From: Sphingobium arseniciresistens | GTDB taxonomy: Bacteria > Pseudomonadota > Alphaproteobacteria > Sphingomonadales > Sphingomonadaceae | Length of the DNA stretch: 40,512 nucleotides | Reading direction: 5' to 3' | NCBI GenBank assembly: GCA_029167225.1 | Contig: JARFNK010000036.1 | Location: 1 to 40,512, forward strand | Shown here: piece by piece, positions 1-9,892 of the stretch | Numbering within the stretch: the first letter of the stretch is position 1 | Layout: the number at the start of each line of letters is the position of its first letter | Made by a program: the position numbers and the translations under genes | Notes under the pieces: model-generated | Seen by the model: the letters and a program-made list of their open reading frames with translations, nothing else | Database searches by the model: none | What the model was told of the DNA's origin: nothing

Positions 1-2
1 AT

Positions 3-119
3 GCCGAGCAGGTCGCCAAGATCCGCCGCATCCTCGAGGAACTCAGCCTCGATATCGCCACCCCCGCCGAGGCCCGCACCATGCTCCAGACCAAAGGCGG
101 CGACAATGTCGCCTTCTGA
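3..119 (+). CDS. C-terminal end of a beta-keto acid cleavage enzyme (BKACE/DUF849), partial
   Basis: The window opens inside a reading frame that ends with TGA at 117-119. The 38 visible residues include AEQVAKIRRILEEL, IATPAEARTML and a closing KGGDNVAF. This resembles the C-terminal helix and tail of the BKACE family (3-keto-5-aminohexanoate cleavage enzyme type, DUF849), Zn-dependent enzymes that split beta-keto acids with acetyl-CoA. Only the tail is visible, so the active site cannot be checked and the substrate is unknown. The stretch from 120 to 292 holds no gene that can be supported. Confidence 0.55.
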   Translation, partial: AEQVAKIRRILEELSLDIATPAEARTMLQTKGGDNVAF

Positions 120-292
120 CCAACTCGTCCATCTCGAACACGAGAACGGCATCGTTCTGCCTCTTTCCCGCTAGGCCACTAATCGCAGCCGAGAATGTCT
201 GAGTGGGCACGGCCACATTAGGAAGATATTCGAAGGACGACGACTCCGTTTTTCCACACGTCATGGCAACATGAAGCTTTCAGGATATCTGC

Positions 293-1330
293 ATGTCCAC
301 GCCTGCCACCCCTCGGAACCTTCCCGGTAGAAACCGCCGCGTGATCCTGTCCAGTCGTCCCGTCGGCATCCCGCAAGCCAGTCATTTCACGTTTGACGAA
401 GCGTCACTGGAGTCGCTGGCCGAAGGCCAGTTTCGCGTGCGCAATATCTATCTTTCGGTCGATCCGGCGCAGCGAGGGTGGACAAACGAGGGAAGCAATT
501 ATTCGCAGCCGGTCCCTGTCGGCGACGTAATGCGCGCACTCGCTGTAGGCGTGATCGTCGAAAGCCGTCATGCGGAATTCCCGGAGGGCCTGCATCTCTA
601 TGGCTGGTTCGGCTGGCAGGATTATGCGGTCGTCGGGCCTCAAGCGGTGGTGACGCGAATCGACGTGATCCAGGCTCCCCTCTCTGCCTATGCCGGAGTT
701 CTCGGTATCAATGGACTGACTGCCTATCTCGGCCTCTTCAAGCTCGGTCGTCCGAAGGCAGGGGACACCATATTGGTCACGACTGCCGCGGGCGCGGTGG
801 GCAGCCTTGTCGGCCAGCTGGCGCAGGCCAGGGCATTCCATGTCATTGGCCTTGCCGGTGACGACGCCAAGTTCGCGCGTTGCACGTCCCGGTTCGGCTA
901 TGCAGCGGCCGCCAACTACAAGTCGGCCGATGCAGCATCATTGCTCGATCGGCTTGTTCCCGATGGAATTGACGTCTTTTTCGACAATACCGGGGGCGAC
1001 CTTCTCGATCAGGCGCTCCGAAGGATGAAGACGGGCGGTCGTATCGTACAATGCGGGACGGCCGCAGTATCTCAATGGTCCCCTACCCCCACCGGCTTAC
1101 GTGCAGAACGGGAAATACTGACGCGTCGCCTAATCTGGTCGGGCTTGCTGGTCTTCGACCATAGCGAGGATTTTCCCGGGGCTCTTGCCGATCTCACTGG
1201 CCGGATCCGATCTGGAATGTTGCACTACGAGGAAGACATTGTGACCGGCCTTCTCCACGCCCCAGGGGCGATCGCTCGCCTCTATGATGGACGGAACAAC
1301 GGAAAATCGCTGATCTATCTAGGCGAATAG
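293..1330 (+). CDS. NADP-dependent MDR oxidoreductase (CurA/YncB-like)
   Basis: A 345-residue zinc-free medium-chain dehydrogenase/reductase. The N-terminus has the family block SVDPAQRGW near residues 54-62, followed by a GroES-like fold. A Rossmann domain follows, with the nucleotide loop TAAGAVGSLVGQLA near residues 163-176. This subfamily (CurA, leukotriene B4 12-hydroxydehydrogenase, prostaglandin reductase) reduces the C=C bond of alpha,beta-unsaturated ketones with NADPH in the cytosol. Length and domain order are normal for the family. The gene stands alone, convergent with fabI and 122 bp from its stop codon. The physiological substrate cannot be read from the sequence. Confidence 0.85.
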   Translation: MSTPATPRNLPGRNRRVILSSRPVGIPQASHFTFDEASLESLAEGQFRVRNIYLSVDPAQRGWTNEGSNYSQPVPVGDVMRALAVGVIVESRHAEFPEGLHLYGWFGWQDYAVVGPQAVVTRIDVIQAPLSAYAGVLGINGLTAYLGLFKLGRPKAGDTILVTTAAGAVGSLVGQLAQARAFHVIGLAGDDAKFARCTSRFGYAAAANYKSADAASLLDRLVPDGIDVFFDNTGGDLLDQALRRMKTGGRIVQCGTAAVSQWSPTPTGLRAEREILTRRLIWSGLLVFDHSEDFPGALADLTGRIRSGMLHYEEDIVTGLLHAPGAIARLYDGRNNGKSLIYLGE

Positions 1331-1452
1331 GGCGCAAGACACAGGATGAGCGCCCTCCAAGCCAGGCAGCCGGCGGGGCACAACCGACGACGATGGGACA
1401 ATCTGGTAGATATTCTGAACTCAACGCAGATCGTTACCGGCTGGCAGAGCAC

Positions 1453-2262
1453 TTAGGCTGATGCGTTCGTAAAATTGGGAGCATCTTCGGCTCTCATGCC
1501 GATGATGTTGTAGCCTGCGTCGACATGGTGGATTTCCCCCGTCACCGCACTTGCCAGATCGGAAAGCAGGTAGAGTGCAGCTCCTCCCACATCCTCCACC
1601 GTGACGTTGCGGCGAAGAGGCGAATTATGTTCATTCCATTTCAGGATATAGCGAAAATCACCGATCCCGCTGGAAGCCAATGTCTTGATTGGCCCTGCTG
1701 AAATGGCGTTGACTCGAATATCCTGCGGACCGAAATCAGATGCGAGATACTTGACACTGGTTTCCAAAGCAGCCTTAGCCACACCCATCACATTGTAGTT
1801 AGGAAGAACTTTTTCGGCTCCATAATAGCTCAACGTCAGGATCGAACCCCCATCTTTCATGAGCAGAGACGCTCGCTTGGCGATGGCTACAAGACTATAT
1901 ACCGATATGTTCATAGTACGAACGAAATTTTCCAGACTTGTATCGGCATATTTTCCACGCAGTTCATTCTTGTCCGAGAAACCGATAGCATGGACAACGA
2001 AATCCAATGTATCCCAGTGTTGTTGGATTTGGGCAAAGAGAGCATCAAGGTCAGCCATGTCGGCGACATCGCACTCGACCAGGAAATCTGAGTCCAATTG
2101 TCCAGCCAACGGACGCACCCGCCGTTCCTGAGCCGGCCCGTGATATGAAAATGCCAGTTCGGCGCCCTGTTGATACAGGGCTTTCGAGATACCCCAGGCA
2201 AGTGACTTGTCATTGGCCAAGCCCATGATCAGGCCTCGCTTGCCCGTCATCAGATTCGTCAT
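1453..2262 (-). CDS. fabI: Enoyl-[acyl-carrier-protein] reductase FabI (extra or island copy)
   Basis: A 269-residue SDR-fold enoyl-ACP reductase, which performs the last reduction of each fatty-acid elongation cycle with NADH. The sequence shows the FabI-type cofactor loop GLANDKSLAWGI, the block VHAIGFSDKNELRG, the catalytic Tyr-x6-Lys in NYNVMGVAK, and the AGPIKTLAS substrate-loop region. The start is ATG 2262, with an AGGA element about 9 nt upstream. It lies 26 bp behind the TetR gene on the same strand, so the two are probably co-transcribed, and an RND pump diverges from them. Base composition looks more AT-rich than its neighbours. A regulator-linked FabI beside an efflux pump suggests a biocide-tolerant copy (triclosan class) rather than the housekeeping gene; that is inference. 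Confidence 0.9.
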   Translation of the reverse strand: MTNLMTGKRGLIMGLANDKSLAWGISKALYQQGAELAFSYHGPAQERRVRPLAGQLDSDFLVECDVADMADLDALFAQIQQHWDTLDFVVHAIGFSDKNELRGKYADTSLENFVRTMNISVYSLVAIAKRASLLMKDGGSILTLSYYGAEKVLPNYNVMGVAKAALETSVKYLASDFGPQDIRVNAISAGPIKTLASSGIGDFRYILKWNEHNSPLRRNVTVEDVGGAALYLLSDLASAVTGEIHHVDAGYNIIGMRAEDAPNFTNASA

Positions 2263-2288
2263 GCACCATGTCCTAGACTATTTATTTT

Positions 2289-2894
2289 TTAGAGCAGGAT
2301 TGCTCGCATAAGATATTGGAATGCAATCTTGAGGCGCTCGACATCCTGGGACGTCAATCCGCTCATCGTGCGCATCATGAGGCCGTGAAGGAGGAGCAGC
2401 GCCATTTCCACCCTCTCCTCGACCACATCCTGCGTTTTCGCTGATAGAAGAGGGACCATCAGGTCCCTCAGGCTGTCGCGAAACTTGCGGTCGTTCTCGG
2501 TCACGATTGCCTGAACGGCCTCGCTGCGCGCGGCCTCGGCCAAAACTTCCATTGCGAAGCCGGCATGACTTCGATCGATCAGCGCATCGAATTCCGCGAG
2601 GCTCGCTGCGATCATAGCCTCACCGTCGGCCCTCTGATTGGGCGGAAGGACGGGCGCGTGGCTCAGAAACTCGTCCAGGTTGCGTTCGCAAAGCGCAACG
2701 ATGATCTCCTCCTTGCTCTCGAAATAACGATAGAGGTGGCCAACACTCATGCCGGCCTCGGCCGCGATGCGATTGACGCTCGCGGCATGAAATCCCTCTC
2801 GCAGAAAACAGGCGCGCGCAGCGTCCAGCACCTGATCGCGGCGCATTTCGGCGCGCTGCTGCTGCCTGGCGATAGCATCCGGGGTCTTAACCAT
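2289..2894 (-). CDS. TetR/AcrR-family repressor, probably of the divergent RND pump and fabI
   Basis: A TetR regulator of about 201 residues. The N-terminal helix-turn-helix covers roughly residues 15-60 (QVLDAARACFLREGF, SVNRIAAEAGMSVGHLYRYFESKEEI), and a variable all-helical ligand-binding domain follows. ATG 2894 is preferred; an in-frame TTG at 2909 would add five residues but has its Shine-Dalgarno too close. It faces the RND adaptor gene across about 100 bp and sits upstream of fabI on the same strand. That is the usual layout for a local repressor of an efflux operon that also controls its own transcript. The ligand cannot be told from the sequence. Confidence 0.85.
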   Translation of the reverse strand: MVKTPDAIARQQQRAEMRRDQVLDAARACFLREGFHAASVNRIAAEAGMSVGHLYRYFESKEEIIVALCERNLDEFLSHAPVLPPNQRADGEAMIAASLAEFDALIDRSHAGFAMEVLAEAARSEAVQAIVTENDRKFRDSLRDLMVPLLSAKTQDVVEERVEMALLLLHGLMMRTMSGLTSQDVERLKIAFQYLMRAILL

Positions 2895-2958
2895 CGTGAT
2901 TTTTCTCAAACCTCATTCTTGACGAATCACGCCTAGCAGATTAGCGGCACAAAAATAA

Positions 2959-2976
2959 AGAGTGAACGATTGCTCT
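2959..2976. promoter_or_regulatory. Imperfect dyad in the TetR-RND divergent promoter
   Basis: The 100-bp gap between the divergent TetR and RND adaptor genes contains AGAGTGAACGATTGCTCT. Its outer arms AGAG and CTCT are perfectly inverted and two further internal pairs match. The local sequence is AT-rich (aaaaataaag just before). A TetR operator is expected here, but the symmetry is only moderate. Confidence 0.3.
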
Positions 2977-2996
2977 CATTTTCTAAGGGTTGGCCG

Positions 2997-4142
2997 ATGA
3001 AACGATCCCCAATGCGGCGCTCCGCGCTCGCACTTGCCCTGGTTTTGGGCACCGCGGCTTGCAATCATGGCGGTAGCCAACCCACACCGGGTCCGGCGGA
3101 AGTCGGGATTGTCACGGTCGAATCCGCACCGGCAACGCTGGTGACCGAGCTTGCCGGACGCACGAGTCCCTCGCTGATCTCCGAGGTCCGCCCGCAAATC
3201 AGCGGCATCGTTCTGCGCAGGCTGTTCGAGGAAGGCGCCTATGTTTCCAAGGGGCAGCTCCTCTACCAGATCAACCCGGCTCCCTATCAGGCGGCCTTCG
3301 ACAAGGCGCGGGCCTCGCTCGCCCGCGCGGAGGCAACCCTGGTTTCAGTGAACAGCCGCGCGTCCCGGACGAAGGATCTGGTGGGGATTGATGCGGTGAG
3401 CCGCCAGGACGCGGATGATGCAGCCTCGGCGCGGGGTCAGGCAGTCGCCGACGTCGAATCCGCGAGGGCTGCAGTCCGCTCGGCCAAGATCGATCTTGAA
3501 TTCACTCGCATCACCGCTCCGATCAGCGGCCGCATCGGCCGCTCGCTCATTACCGCTGGCGCGTTGGTCACAACAGGACAGGCTGCTCCACTTGCAACGA
3601 TCCAGACCCTGGACCCGATCTTCGTGGACGTGCCGCAGTCGAGCGCGGAGTTGCTGCGCCTGAAGAATGCCTTTGCCAAGGGCGAAGCACGCAATGCCGA
3701 GGCGCCGGTGAGCCTCACCCTGCCGGATGGAAGCCCTTATCCGATCAAGGGTTCCTTGCGGTTCAGCGAGGTGTCGGTCGATCCCAGCTCAGGCGCCGTC
3801 ATTCTGCGCGCGGTCTTCCCCAACCCCACGGGAACGCTTCTGCCCGGCATGTATGTCAAGGCCAAGCTGGTCGATGGCGTTGAGGATCACGCGATCCTGG
3901 TTCCGCAGCAAGGCGTTACGCGCGATGAGCGCGGCCGCGCCACCGCGCTGGTGGTCGGCAAAGGCGACAAGGTCGAACAGCGCCATATCGAGACGGTGCG
4001 CGCCGTGGGCGACCGCTGGTTGATTGCCAGCGGGTTGCAGCCCGGCGACCGATTGATCGTCGACGGCGTTCAGCGCGCGACACCCGGCGCGACGGTAAAA
4101 CCGGTTCGGGCGTCCCTTTCCAAAACCGCATCGGCACGGTGA
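2997..4142 (+). CDS. RND efflux periplasmic adaptor (membrane fusion protein) lipoprotein
   Basis: About 381 residues from ATG 2997, preceded by a TAAGGG element; an upstream in-frame TTG at 2970 is less likely. The N-terminus is a lipoprotein signal ending in the lipobox LGTAAC, so the protein should be anchored in the inner membrane facing the periplasm. It shows the HlyD/AcrA order: a lipoyl half-motif ([23 protein letters not shown]), an alpha-hairpin coiled coil, the second lipoyl half ([18 protein letters not shown]), then beta-barrel and membrane-proximal domains. It bridges the RND pump to the outer-membrane channel. The pump gene follows after 4 bp, so it is the first gene of a three-gene operon. 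Confidence 0.92.
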   Translation: MKRSPMRRSALALALVLGTAACNHGGSQPTPGPAEVGIVTVESAPATLVTELAGRTSPSLISEVRPQISGIVLRRLFEEGAYVSKGQLLYQINPAPYQAAFDKARASLARAEATLVSVNSRASRTKDLVGIDAVSRQDADDAASARGQAVADVESARAAVRSAKIDLEFTRITAPISGRIGRSLITAGALVTTGQAAPLATIQTLDPIFVDVPQSSAELLRLKNAFAKGEARNAEAPVSLTLPDGSPYPIKGSLRFSEVSVDPSSGAVILRAVFPNPTGTLLPGMYVKAKLVDGVEDHAILVPQQGVTRDERGRATALVVGKGDKVEQRHIETVRAVGDRWLIASGLQPGDRLIVDGVQRATPGATVKPVRASLSKTASAR

Positions 4143-4146
4143 TCCC

Positions 4147-7100
4147 ATGGCTCGCTTTTTCATAGATCGACCGGTTTTCGCCTGGGTCATCGCCATCGTC
4201 ATCATGCTGGTGGGCGGCCTTTCCATCACTCGCCTGCCCATCTCGCAATTCCCCCCGATCGCACCGCCTGCGATCCAGATCAACGCCACCTATCCTGGCG
4301 CTTCAGCTGAGACGCTCGAAAACACCGTCACGCAGGTGATCGAGCAGCAGATGAAGGGCATCGACAATCTGCGTTATATGTCGTCGACGAGCGAATCCGC
4401 CGGCACAGTAACGATTACCCTCACCTTCGAGCAGGGTACCGATCCCGACATCGCCCAGGTGCAGGTACAGAACAAGCTTCAGCTCGCAACGCCGCTGCTG
4501 CCACAGGAAGTGCAGCAGCAGGGTATGCGCGTTACCAAGTCCACCATCAACTTCCTTGCCGTGCTCGCAGTCTATTCGGAGGACGGGAAATATGACAGCG
4601 GCGACCTTGGCGACATCATATCCTCCCGGCTTCAGGATCCGCTGAGCCGCGTCACGGGCGTTGGCGATACGATCGTGCTGGGCGCGCAATATGCGATGCG
4701 CATCTGGATCGATCCCTACAAGCTTCAGACCTTCGGACTTACCCCTGCCGATGTGAAGGCGGCGATCCGTGCTCAAAACGCGCAGGTCTCAGCCGGTCAG
4801 GTTGGCGCGCGACCCTCGGGACCCGAACAGCAGCTCAATGCCACTGTCAACGCCCAGTCCCGCCTGCGCACGCCTGAGCAGTTCAGGCAGATATTGCTGC
4901 GCACCAATACCGACGGGTCGACGGTCAGGATTGCTGATGTCGCGCGTGTCGAGATCGGTAGCGAGAGCTATGAGGTCGACGCCAAATATAATGGCCACCC
5001 TGCCGCAGGCTTTGCGATCCGTCTGGCATCCGGCGCCAACGCCCTTGACACGATCAACGCGCTCAAAGCGCGGGTCGATGAGCTGTCGAGCACTTTTCCG
5101 CCCGGCGTGAAGGTTGCTTTCGCCTACGACTCCACACCTTTCGTGCGGGTCTCGATCCATCACGTCGTGCAAACGCTGTTCGAGGCGGTGGTTCTCGTCT
5201 TCCTCGTGATGCTGCTGTTCCTGCAGAACTTCCGGGCAACGCTCATTCCGACCATTGCGGTCCCCGTGGTCCTGCTAGGCACATTCGGCGTGCTCGCGGC
5301 CATGGGATACTCGATCAACACGCTCACGCTTTTCGGCATGGTGCTGGCCATAGGTCTGCTCGTCGACGACGCGATCGTCGTCGTGGAGAATGTCGAACGC
5401 ATCATGGCGGAAGAGGGCCTCCCGCCGCTTGAGGCGACGCGCAAATCGATGGAAGAAATCTCCGGCGCGCTCATCGGCATCGGCCTTGTGCTTTCGGCGG
5501 TGTTCATTCCGATGGCCTTCTTCGGTGGGTCGACCGGTATCATCTTCCGCCAGTTTTCCGTCACCATCGTGTCCGCTATGGCGCTCTCGGTGCTCGTGGC
5601 GCTGGTCCTGACGCCCGCGCTCTGCTCGACCATCCTCAAGCCCATCCCAAAGGGTTCGCACGGCAAAACCACGGGCTTCTTCGGCTGGTTTAACCGCACC
5701 TTCGATCGCGGCGCGGCACGCTATGAGAATGGCGTTTCGCGGGCGATCCGATCCCCCAAGCGCTCTCTCTTGCTATATGGCCTCATCATCATCGGCCTGA
5801 CCGCACTGTTCGCTCGCCTGCCCACTGGCTTCCTGCCGGATGAGGACCAGGGCACCGTGATGGCGCTGGTCCAGTTGCCCGCCGGAGCCAGCGTCTCGAG
5901 GACCATCCAGGTCAACGAGAAGATCGCAGACTTCCTCCAGAAGAACGAACGGCACAACGTGGCTTCGGTCTTCACCGTCAACGGCTTCAGCCTGGCGGGA
6001 CGCGGCCAGAACATCGGCATGGCCTTCGTAGGCATGACACCCTGGGACGAGCGCGCGGGCAAGGAAAATTCGGCTTCGGCAGTCGCCGGGCGCCTCAACG
6101 CCGCGATCGCTAAGGAGCGCGATGCGACGGTCTTCGCCTTCATTCCGCCGGCTATCATCGAACTCGGTAATGCGACCGGTTTCGACTTCGAGCTTCAGGA
6201 TCGTAACGGCCTTGGCCACAAGGCGTTGCTCGATGCCAGGAACCAGCTTCTGGGCATGGCTGCGAAGAATCCCGACCTGATCGCCGTGCGTCCCAACGGC
6301 CAGGAGGACGCGCCTCAGTTGCAGATTGACGTCGATCAGGCAGCGGCGGGCGCGCACGGCCTTTCCCAGGCCGATGTGAACGACGCCATCTCGACAGCCT
6401 GGGGTGGCGCCTATGTGAACGACTTCATCGATCGCGGCCGCGTCAAGAAGGTCTATGTCCAGGCTGACGAACCTTTCCGCAAGGCGCCGGACGATCTCGA
6501 TCGCTGGAACGTCCGGGGCATCTCCGGTGAGATGACGCCGCTTTCGACGATCGCGTCCACCCATTGGATGTACGGCTCGTCTCGTCTCGAGCGCTATAAT
6601 GGCCTTCCTGCCTTCGAAATCCTGGGCGAGCCCGCGCCGGGCAAGAGTTCCGGCACGGCCATGAAGGCGATGGAGGAAATGGCCGCCAAGCTGCCGGCTG
6701 GCGTCGGGTTCGAATGGACCGGTCTATCCTATGAGGAACGGCTTGCAGGAAACCAGGCAATGGCCGTGTATGCGCTGTCGCTGCTCATGGTCTTCCTCTG
6801 CCTGGCGGCACTTTATGAAAGCTGGTCCGTGCCTTTCGCGGTGATGACGGCCGCGCCGCTCGGCGTCTTCGGCGCAGTTCTTTCCGCGACCCTCGGCGGC
6901 CTCAACAATGACGTCTATTTCCAGGTGGCACTCCTCACGACCGTTGGTGTTTCAGCCAAGAACGCGATCCTGATCGTGGAATTTGCCGAAGCCGAACGAC
7001 GGAATGGCTCAACGGCGATCGAAGCAGCGCTTTATGCTGCCCGGCTCCGATTGCGGCCAATCCTCATGACGTCCTTCGCCTTTATTGGCGGCATCATCCC

Positions 7101-7296
7101 TCTCGCCCTTTCAAAAGGGGCGGGCGCGGGCGGCCAGAATGCGATCGGCATCGTGGTAGCAGGCGGCATGGCGGCCGCCACCGTCCTCGCCATCATGTTC
7201 GTGCCGCTGTTCTTCGTCCTCGTCAGCCGGATCACTCGGGGCAAGGACAAGCCGAATGATGCCCCGCAAACCGCTCTGCCGGAGCCGGCGGAATGA
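4147..7296 (+). CDS. RND multidrug efflux transporter, HAE1 family (AcrB/MexB/TtgB-like)
   Basis: A 1049-residue inner-membrane proton/drug antiporter, full length for the HAE1 family. The start [17 protein letters not shown] is the classical first transmembrane helix. Two large periplasmic loops and twelve membrane segments follow. Proton-relay residues are intact: the paired Asp in [14 protein letters not shown] (TM4), the Lys in [13 protein letters not shown] (TM10), and the Arg/Thr of [11 protein letters not shown] (TM11). The HAE1 hallmark GFLPDEDQG is present near residues 560-568. It exports hydrophobic compounds through the adaptor and channel encoded on either side. Its stop overlaps the channel start by 4 bp (ATGA), implying translational coupling. 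Substrates are not determinable; the fabI and TetR context points to biocides or solvents. Confidence 0.95.
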   Translation: MARFFIDRPVFAWVIAIVIMLVGGLSITRLPISQFPPIAPPAIQINATYPGASAETLENTVTQVIEQQMKGIDNLRYMSSTSESAGTVTITLTFEQGTDPDIAQVQVQNKLQLATPLLPQEVQQQGMRVTKSTINFLAVLAVYSEDGKYDSGDLGDIISSRLQDPLSRVTGVGDTIVLGAQYAMRIWIDPYKLQTFGLTPADVKAAIRAQNAQVSAGQVGARPSGPEQQLNATVNAQSRLRTPEQFRQILLRTNTDGSTVRIADVARVEIGSESYEVDAKYNGHPAAGFAIRLASGANALDTINALKARVDELSSTFPPGVKVAFAYDSTPFVRVSIHHVVQTLFEAVVLVFLVMLLFLQNFRATLIPTIAVPVVLLGTFGVLAAMGYSINTLTLFGMVLAIGLLVDDAIVVVENVERIMAEEGLPPLEATRKSMEEISGALIGIGLVLSAVFIPMAFFGGSTGIIFRQFSVTIVSAMALSVLVALVLTPALCSTILKPIPKGSHGKTTGFFGWFNRTFDRGAARYENGVSRAIRSPKRSLLLYGLIIIGLTALFARLPTGFLPDEDQGTVMALVQLPAGASVSRTIQVNEKIADFLQKNERHNVASVFTVNGFSLAGRGQNIGMAFVGMTPWDERAGKENSASAVAGRLNAAIAKERDATVFAFIPPAIIELGNATGFDFELQDRNGLGHKALLDARNQLLGMAAKNPDLIAVRPNGQEDAPQLQIDVDQAAAGAHGLSQADVNDAISTAWGGAYVNDFIDRGRVKKVYVQADEPFRKAPDDLDRWNVRGISGEMTPLSTIASTHWMYGSSRLERYNGLPAFEILGEPAPGKSSGTAMKAMEEMAAKLPAGVGFEWTGLSYEERLAGNQAMAVYALSLLMVFLCLAALYESWSVPFAVMTAAPLGVFGAVLSATLGGLNNDVYFQVALLTTVGVSAKNAILIVEFAEAERRNGSTAIEAALYAARLRLRPILMTSFAFIGGIIPLALSKGAGAGGQNAIGIVVAGGMAAATVLAIMFVPLFFVLVSRITRGKDKPNDAPQTALPEPAE

Positions 7297-8717
7297 ACAG
7301 GAACATCTCCATGCGCTGCTCTTTGGCGGTTCTCGCAACCGCAATTCTCCTTGGCGGATGCAGTTTTGCGCCGGAATATAGACGTCCGTCGCTGCCTGTA
7401 CCTGCCAGCCTGCCGGCCGACGCGCACCCTCCCCAACTCGGCGACGATAACAAAACGCCCCTCGCCGAGGTCGGCTGGCAGGCATTTTTTACCGATCAGC
7501 GTCTGCGCGGTGCGATCGACCTGGCCCTACGGAACAATCGCGATCTGAGGGTCGCGGTCGCCAATGTCGCGGCGGCGAGGGCCTCGTATCGCGTCCAGCG
7601 ATCGGACTTGCTTCCCACCGTCTCCGCCGACGGGAGCGGCGCGATGCAGCGTGTAACGCGCGACCAGGCAGCGCTCTACGGGGGCGACAGGACGCCGGAA
7701 TCTTGGTCAGCCAGCATCGGCGCTTCTTGGGAAATCGACCTTTTCGGGCGCATTCGCAACCTGTCGAAGGCCGCGCTCGAACAATATTTCTCGACCGATG
7801 AAGCGCGCAAGGCGGCGCAGATTGCACTTGTGGGAGAAGTCGCCAATGCTTGGCTAACACTGGGTGCGGACACCGAGCGGCTCGATGTCGCATCGCAAAG
7901 CCGCGATGCATTCGAACGCACACTTGGTCTCACTCGCGCACGGCATGAGCGTGGCTATGCCTCGGCTCTCGACGTGCGGCAGGCGCAGACCAGTTTCGAA
8001 CAGGCGCGCAGCACGGTTGCCCAGCTAAGGACCGCAGTCGCCCAGGATCGCAATGCGCTCGCTCTTTTGATGGGCATATCACCCGACGACGGCATGCTGC
8101 CTATCCGGCTGGGAGAAGCTTCCTACACGATTGACCAATTGCCCCCGAACCTGAGTTCGGAGGTCTTGGTCGGTCGTCCCGACGTACTCGCCGCCGAGCA
8201 CCAGTTGATCGCCGCCAATGCCAACATCGGCGCAGCGCGAGCGGCTTTCTTCCCCCGCATTTCGTTGACCGGAGCTGTGGGAACCATGGCTCCCGGCCTG
8301 TCGCATCTGTTCGAGTCCGGCTCGGACACGTGGAATTTCAGCCCCGCGGCAACTCTGCCCATCTTCAACTATGGCAGGAACAGCGCCAATCTCGCGGCGA
8401 CGAAGGCACAGCGGGATGCGGCGGTCGCGAGCTACGAGAAAGCTGTCCAGTCGGCTTTTCGGGAAGCGGCGGACGCCCTCGCCCGGCGGTCGACGATCGC
8501 GGAGCAACTCGACGCCCAGCAATCGCTGGAGCGGGCGAGCGCCGAGAGCTACCAACTGGCCGAGGCGCGCTATCGCAGGGGATTGGATCCGTTCCTTTCG
8601 ACCCTCGATGCCCAGCGAGCGCTTCTGGCCGCTCAACAGAGCTTGATCGACGCAAGGTTGGCAAAGCAATCTAACCTCGTCGATCTTTACAGGGTTTTTG
8701 GCGGTGGCTTGCGCTGA
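7293..8717 (+). CDS. OprM/TolC-like outer-membrane efflux lipoprotein (NodT family)
   Basis: 474 residues. The signal ends in the lipobox LLGGC, followed by SFAPEYRRP, the typical N-terminus of OprM/NodT channels. Two outer-membrane-efflux repeats form the tunnel, each with long helices; motifs include [20 protein letters not shown] and [18 protein letters not shown]. It completes the tripartite pump by spanning the outer membrane and periplasm. Translation starts inside the RND stop codon. The reading frame is intact and normal in length. About 70 bp separate it from the next gene on the same strand, with no clear terminator seen. Confidence 0.93.
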   Translation: MNRNISMRCSLAVLATAILLGGCSFAPEYRRPSLPVPASLPADAHPPQLGDDNKTPLAEVGWQAFFTDQRLRGAIDLALRNNRDLRVAVANVAAARASYRVQRSDLLPTVSADGSGAMQRVTRDQAALYGGDRTPESWSASIGASWEIDLFGRIRNLSKAALEQYFSTDEARKAAQIALVGEVANAWLTLGADTERLDVASQSRDAFERTLGLTRARHERGYASALDVRQAQTSFEQARSTVAQLRTAVAQDRNALALLMGISPDDGMLPIRLGEASYTIDQLPPNLSSEVLVGRPDVLAAEHQLIAANANIGAARAAFFPRISLTGAVGTMAPGLSHLFESGSDTWNFSPAATLPIFNYGRNSANLAATKAQRDAAVASYEKAVQSAFREAADALARRSTIAEQLDAQQSLERASAESYQLAEARYRRGLDPFLSTLDAQRALLAAQQSLIDARLAKQSNLVDLYRVFGGGLR

Positions 8718-8789
8718 TCTGCGCTCCACCTGCCGCGCGAGCTCTCCCGGCCGTACGGACGAAGGCAACCCCATAGCGGGTGCGAGACC

Positions 8790-9476
8790 GTGAATTATCG
8801 GCGCATATCCACGGGGAGGAAACCGCCAGATGAGGCTGTCGCCCGCAGAATGCGGCCCGGTACCGTGCTCAAGCGGCAACGGATGTTGGACGGCGCCGCC
8901 GCCTGCTTTTTCAGGCAGGGTTATGACGGGACGAGCATCACCGACATTATCGAGCAAACAGGCGGCTCGCGAGGGACGATCTACAGTTTGTTCGGCAGCA
9001 AGCGAGGGCTGTTTGAAGCGCTGATCCAGGATCGTCTCGAGCGCATTCGGCCGACCTCGCCCCTTGCAGGGAAGCGGCTCCATCTCGCTGCGACTCTGGT
9101 AGACATCGCCGATCAGCTTTTAGGGTTCGTCACCGCCAAAGAATGGCTCGACCTGGTGCAACTCGTGCTGCCCCAGGTGCCGCGAGAGTCTGATCTCGGC
9201 GTGTTTATCTATGATGCGGGAATCGCGCCCATTGAAGCCGAGTTGCATGCATATTTCACCGACTGGAGATGGATAGCGGACAGCCAGAGCGCCCGACCTG
9301 AGGATTTATACGCAGCATTTTCCGGACTGGTGGTTGCCGATCTTCCGTTACGCCTTCTCGCGGGCGTCGCGGCCCCTCCGAGTGGTGGTGCGCGCCGCCA
9401 ACATCTTGAGCGGGCTGTTTCATCCTTCTTGTTGATCGCCGGTCCGCTCGCTTCTGCGGGAGTTGCGGGAACATGA
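8790..9476 (+). CDS. TetR/AcrR-family transcriptional regulator
   Basis: Up to 228 residues from GTG 8790; ATG 8850 is an in-frame alternative and the true start is uncertain. The helix-turn-helix is clear (RMLDGAAACFFRQGY, SITDIIEQTGGSRGTIYSLFGSKRGL), followed by an AefR-like C-terminal domain. It follows the RND operon on the same strand and overlaps the next small gene by 4 bp (ATGA). It could therefore act on the pump, on the downstream stress genes, or on both. No ligand can be deduced. Confidence 0.82.
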   Translation: MNYRRISTGRKPPDEAVARRMRPGTVLKRQRMLDGAAACFFRQGYDGTSITDIIEQTGGSRGTIYSLFGSKRGLFEALIQDRLERIRPTSPLAGKRLHLAATLVDIADQLLGFVTAKEWLDLVQLVLPQVPRESDLGVFIYDAGIAPIEAELHAYFTDWRWIADSQSARPEDLYAAFSGLVVADLPLRLLAGVAAPPSGGARRQHLERAVSSFLLIAGPLASAGVAGT

Positions 9477-9892
9477 TGCATCTTCCGCCTCTCACGCGCA
9501 TCCAGAAAAGCGCTTTGCTCATCGGTATAGCCGATGCGCGAAACCGTCGTCGCGTCGCCAGACCTCCAGATGGCAGGCGAATGTCTTTCATCCTGTCAGT
9601 CTTCGGGGTCGAGCGAGTCACGACGTTGGCCAATCCGCAACTCGAAGCTTTGCGCGCTTTCGCGATGTGGCAGTTCGCACCCGGCGGTGACGTGACCGGA
9701 TTCGAAGAGATTGATCCGCCTTTGCTCGAGGCAGCGAGGCGATATCTGCGTCGCGCCAACTCAAACGTCTTTGACGGTGTCCGACGCTTCGCCTCCTTCG
9801 AAGGCATCGATAACGGCAATATTTTGAGCCGCGACCGCGCCACGACGTTACCCGACAACCACCACTCCAGAAAGAATCCCGATGACACCTAA
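9473..9892 (+). CDS. Hypothetical protein, coupled to TetR and universal stress protein
   Basis: 139 residues that I do not recognise. It is supported as a real gene by position: its ATG overlaps the TetR stop (ATGA), and its own stop lies about 11 bp inside the next gene. The middle (roughly residues 35-95) has ordinary protein composition, with segments such as FGVERVTTLANPQLEALRAF. The ends are basic and look disordered. No signal peptide, membrane segment or known motif is visible. It may be a small cytosolic partner of the stress operon; no function is claimed. Confidence 0.55.
   Translation: MMHLPPLTRIQKSALLIGIADARNRRRVARPPDGRRMSFILSVFGVERVTTLANPQLEALRAFAMWQFAPGGDVTGFEEIDPPLLEAARRYLRRANSNVFDGVRRFASFEGIDNGNILSRDRATTLPDNHHSRKNPDDT

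Noticed and set aside
8079-9083. A 334-codon minus-strand frame across the channel and TetR genes
   Set aside because: It overlaps two well-supported plus-strand genes and has no recognisable domain.
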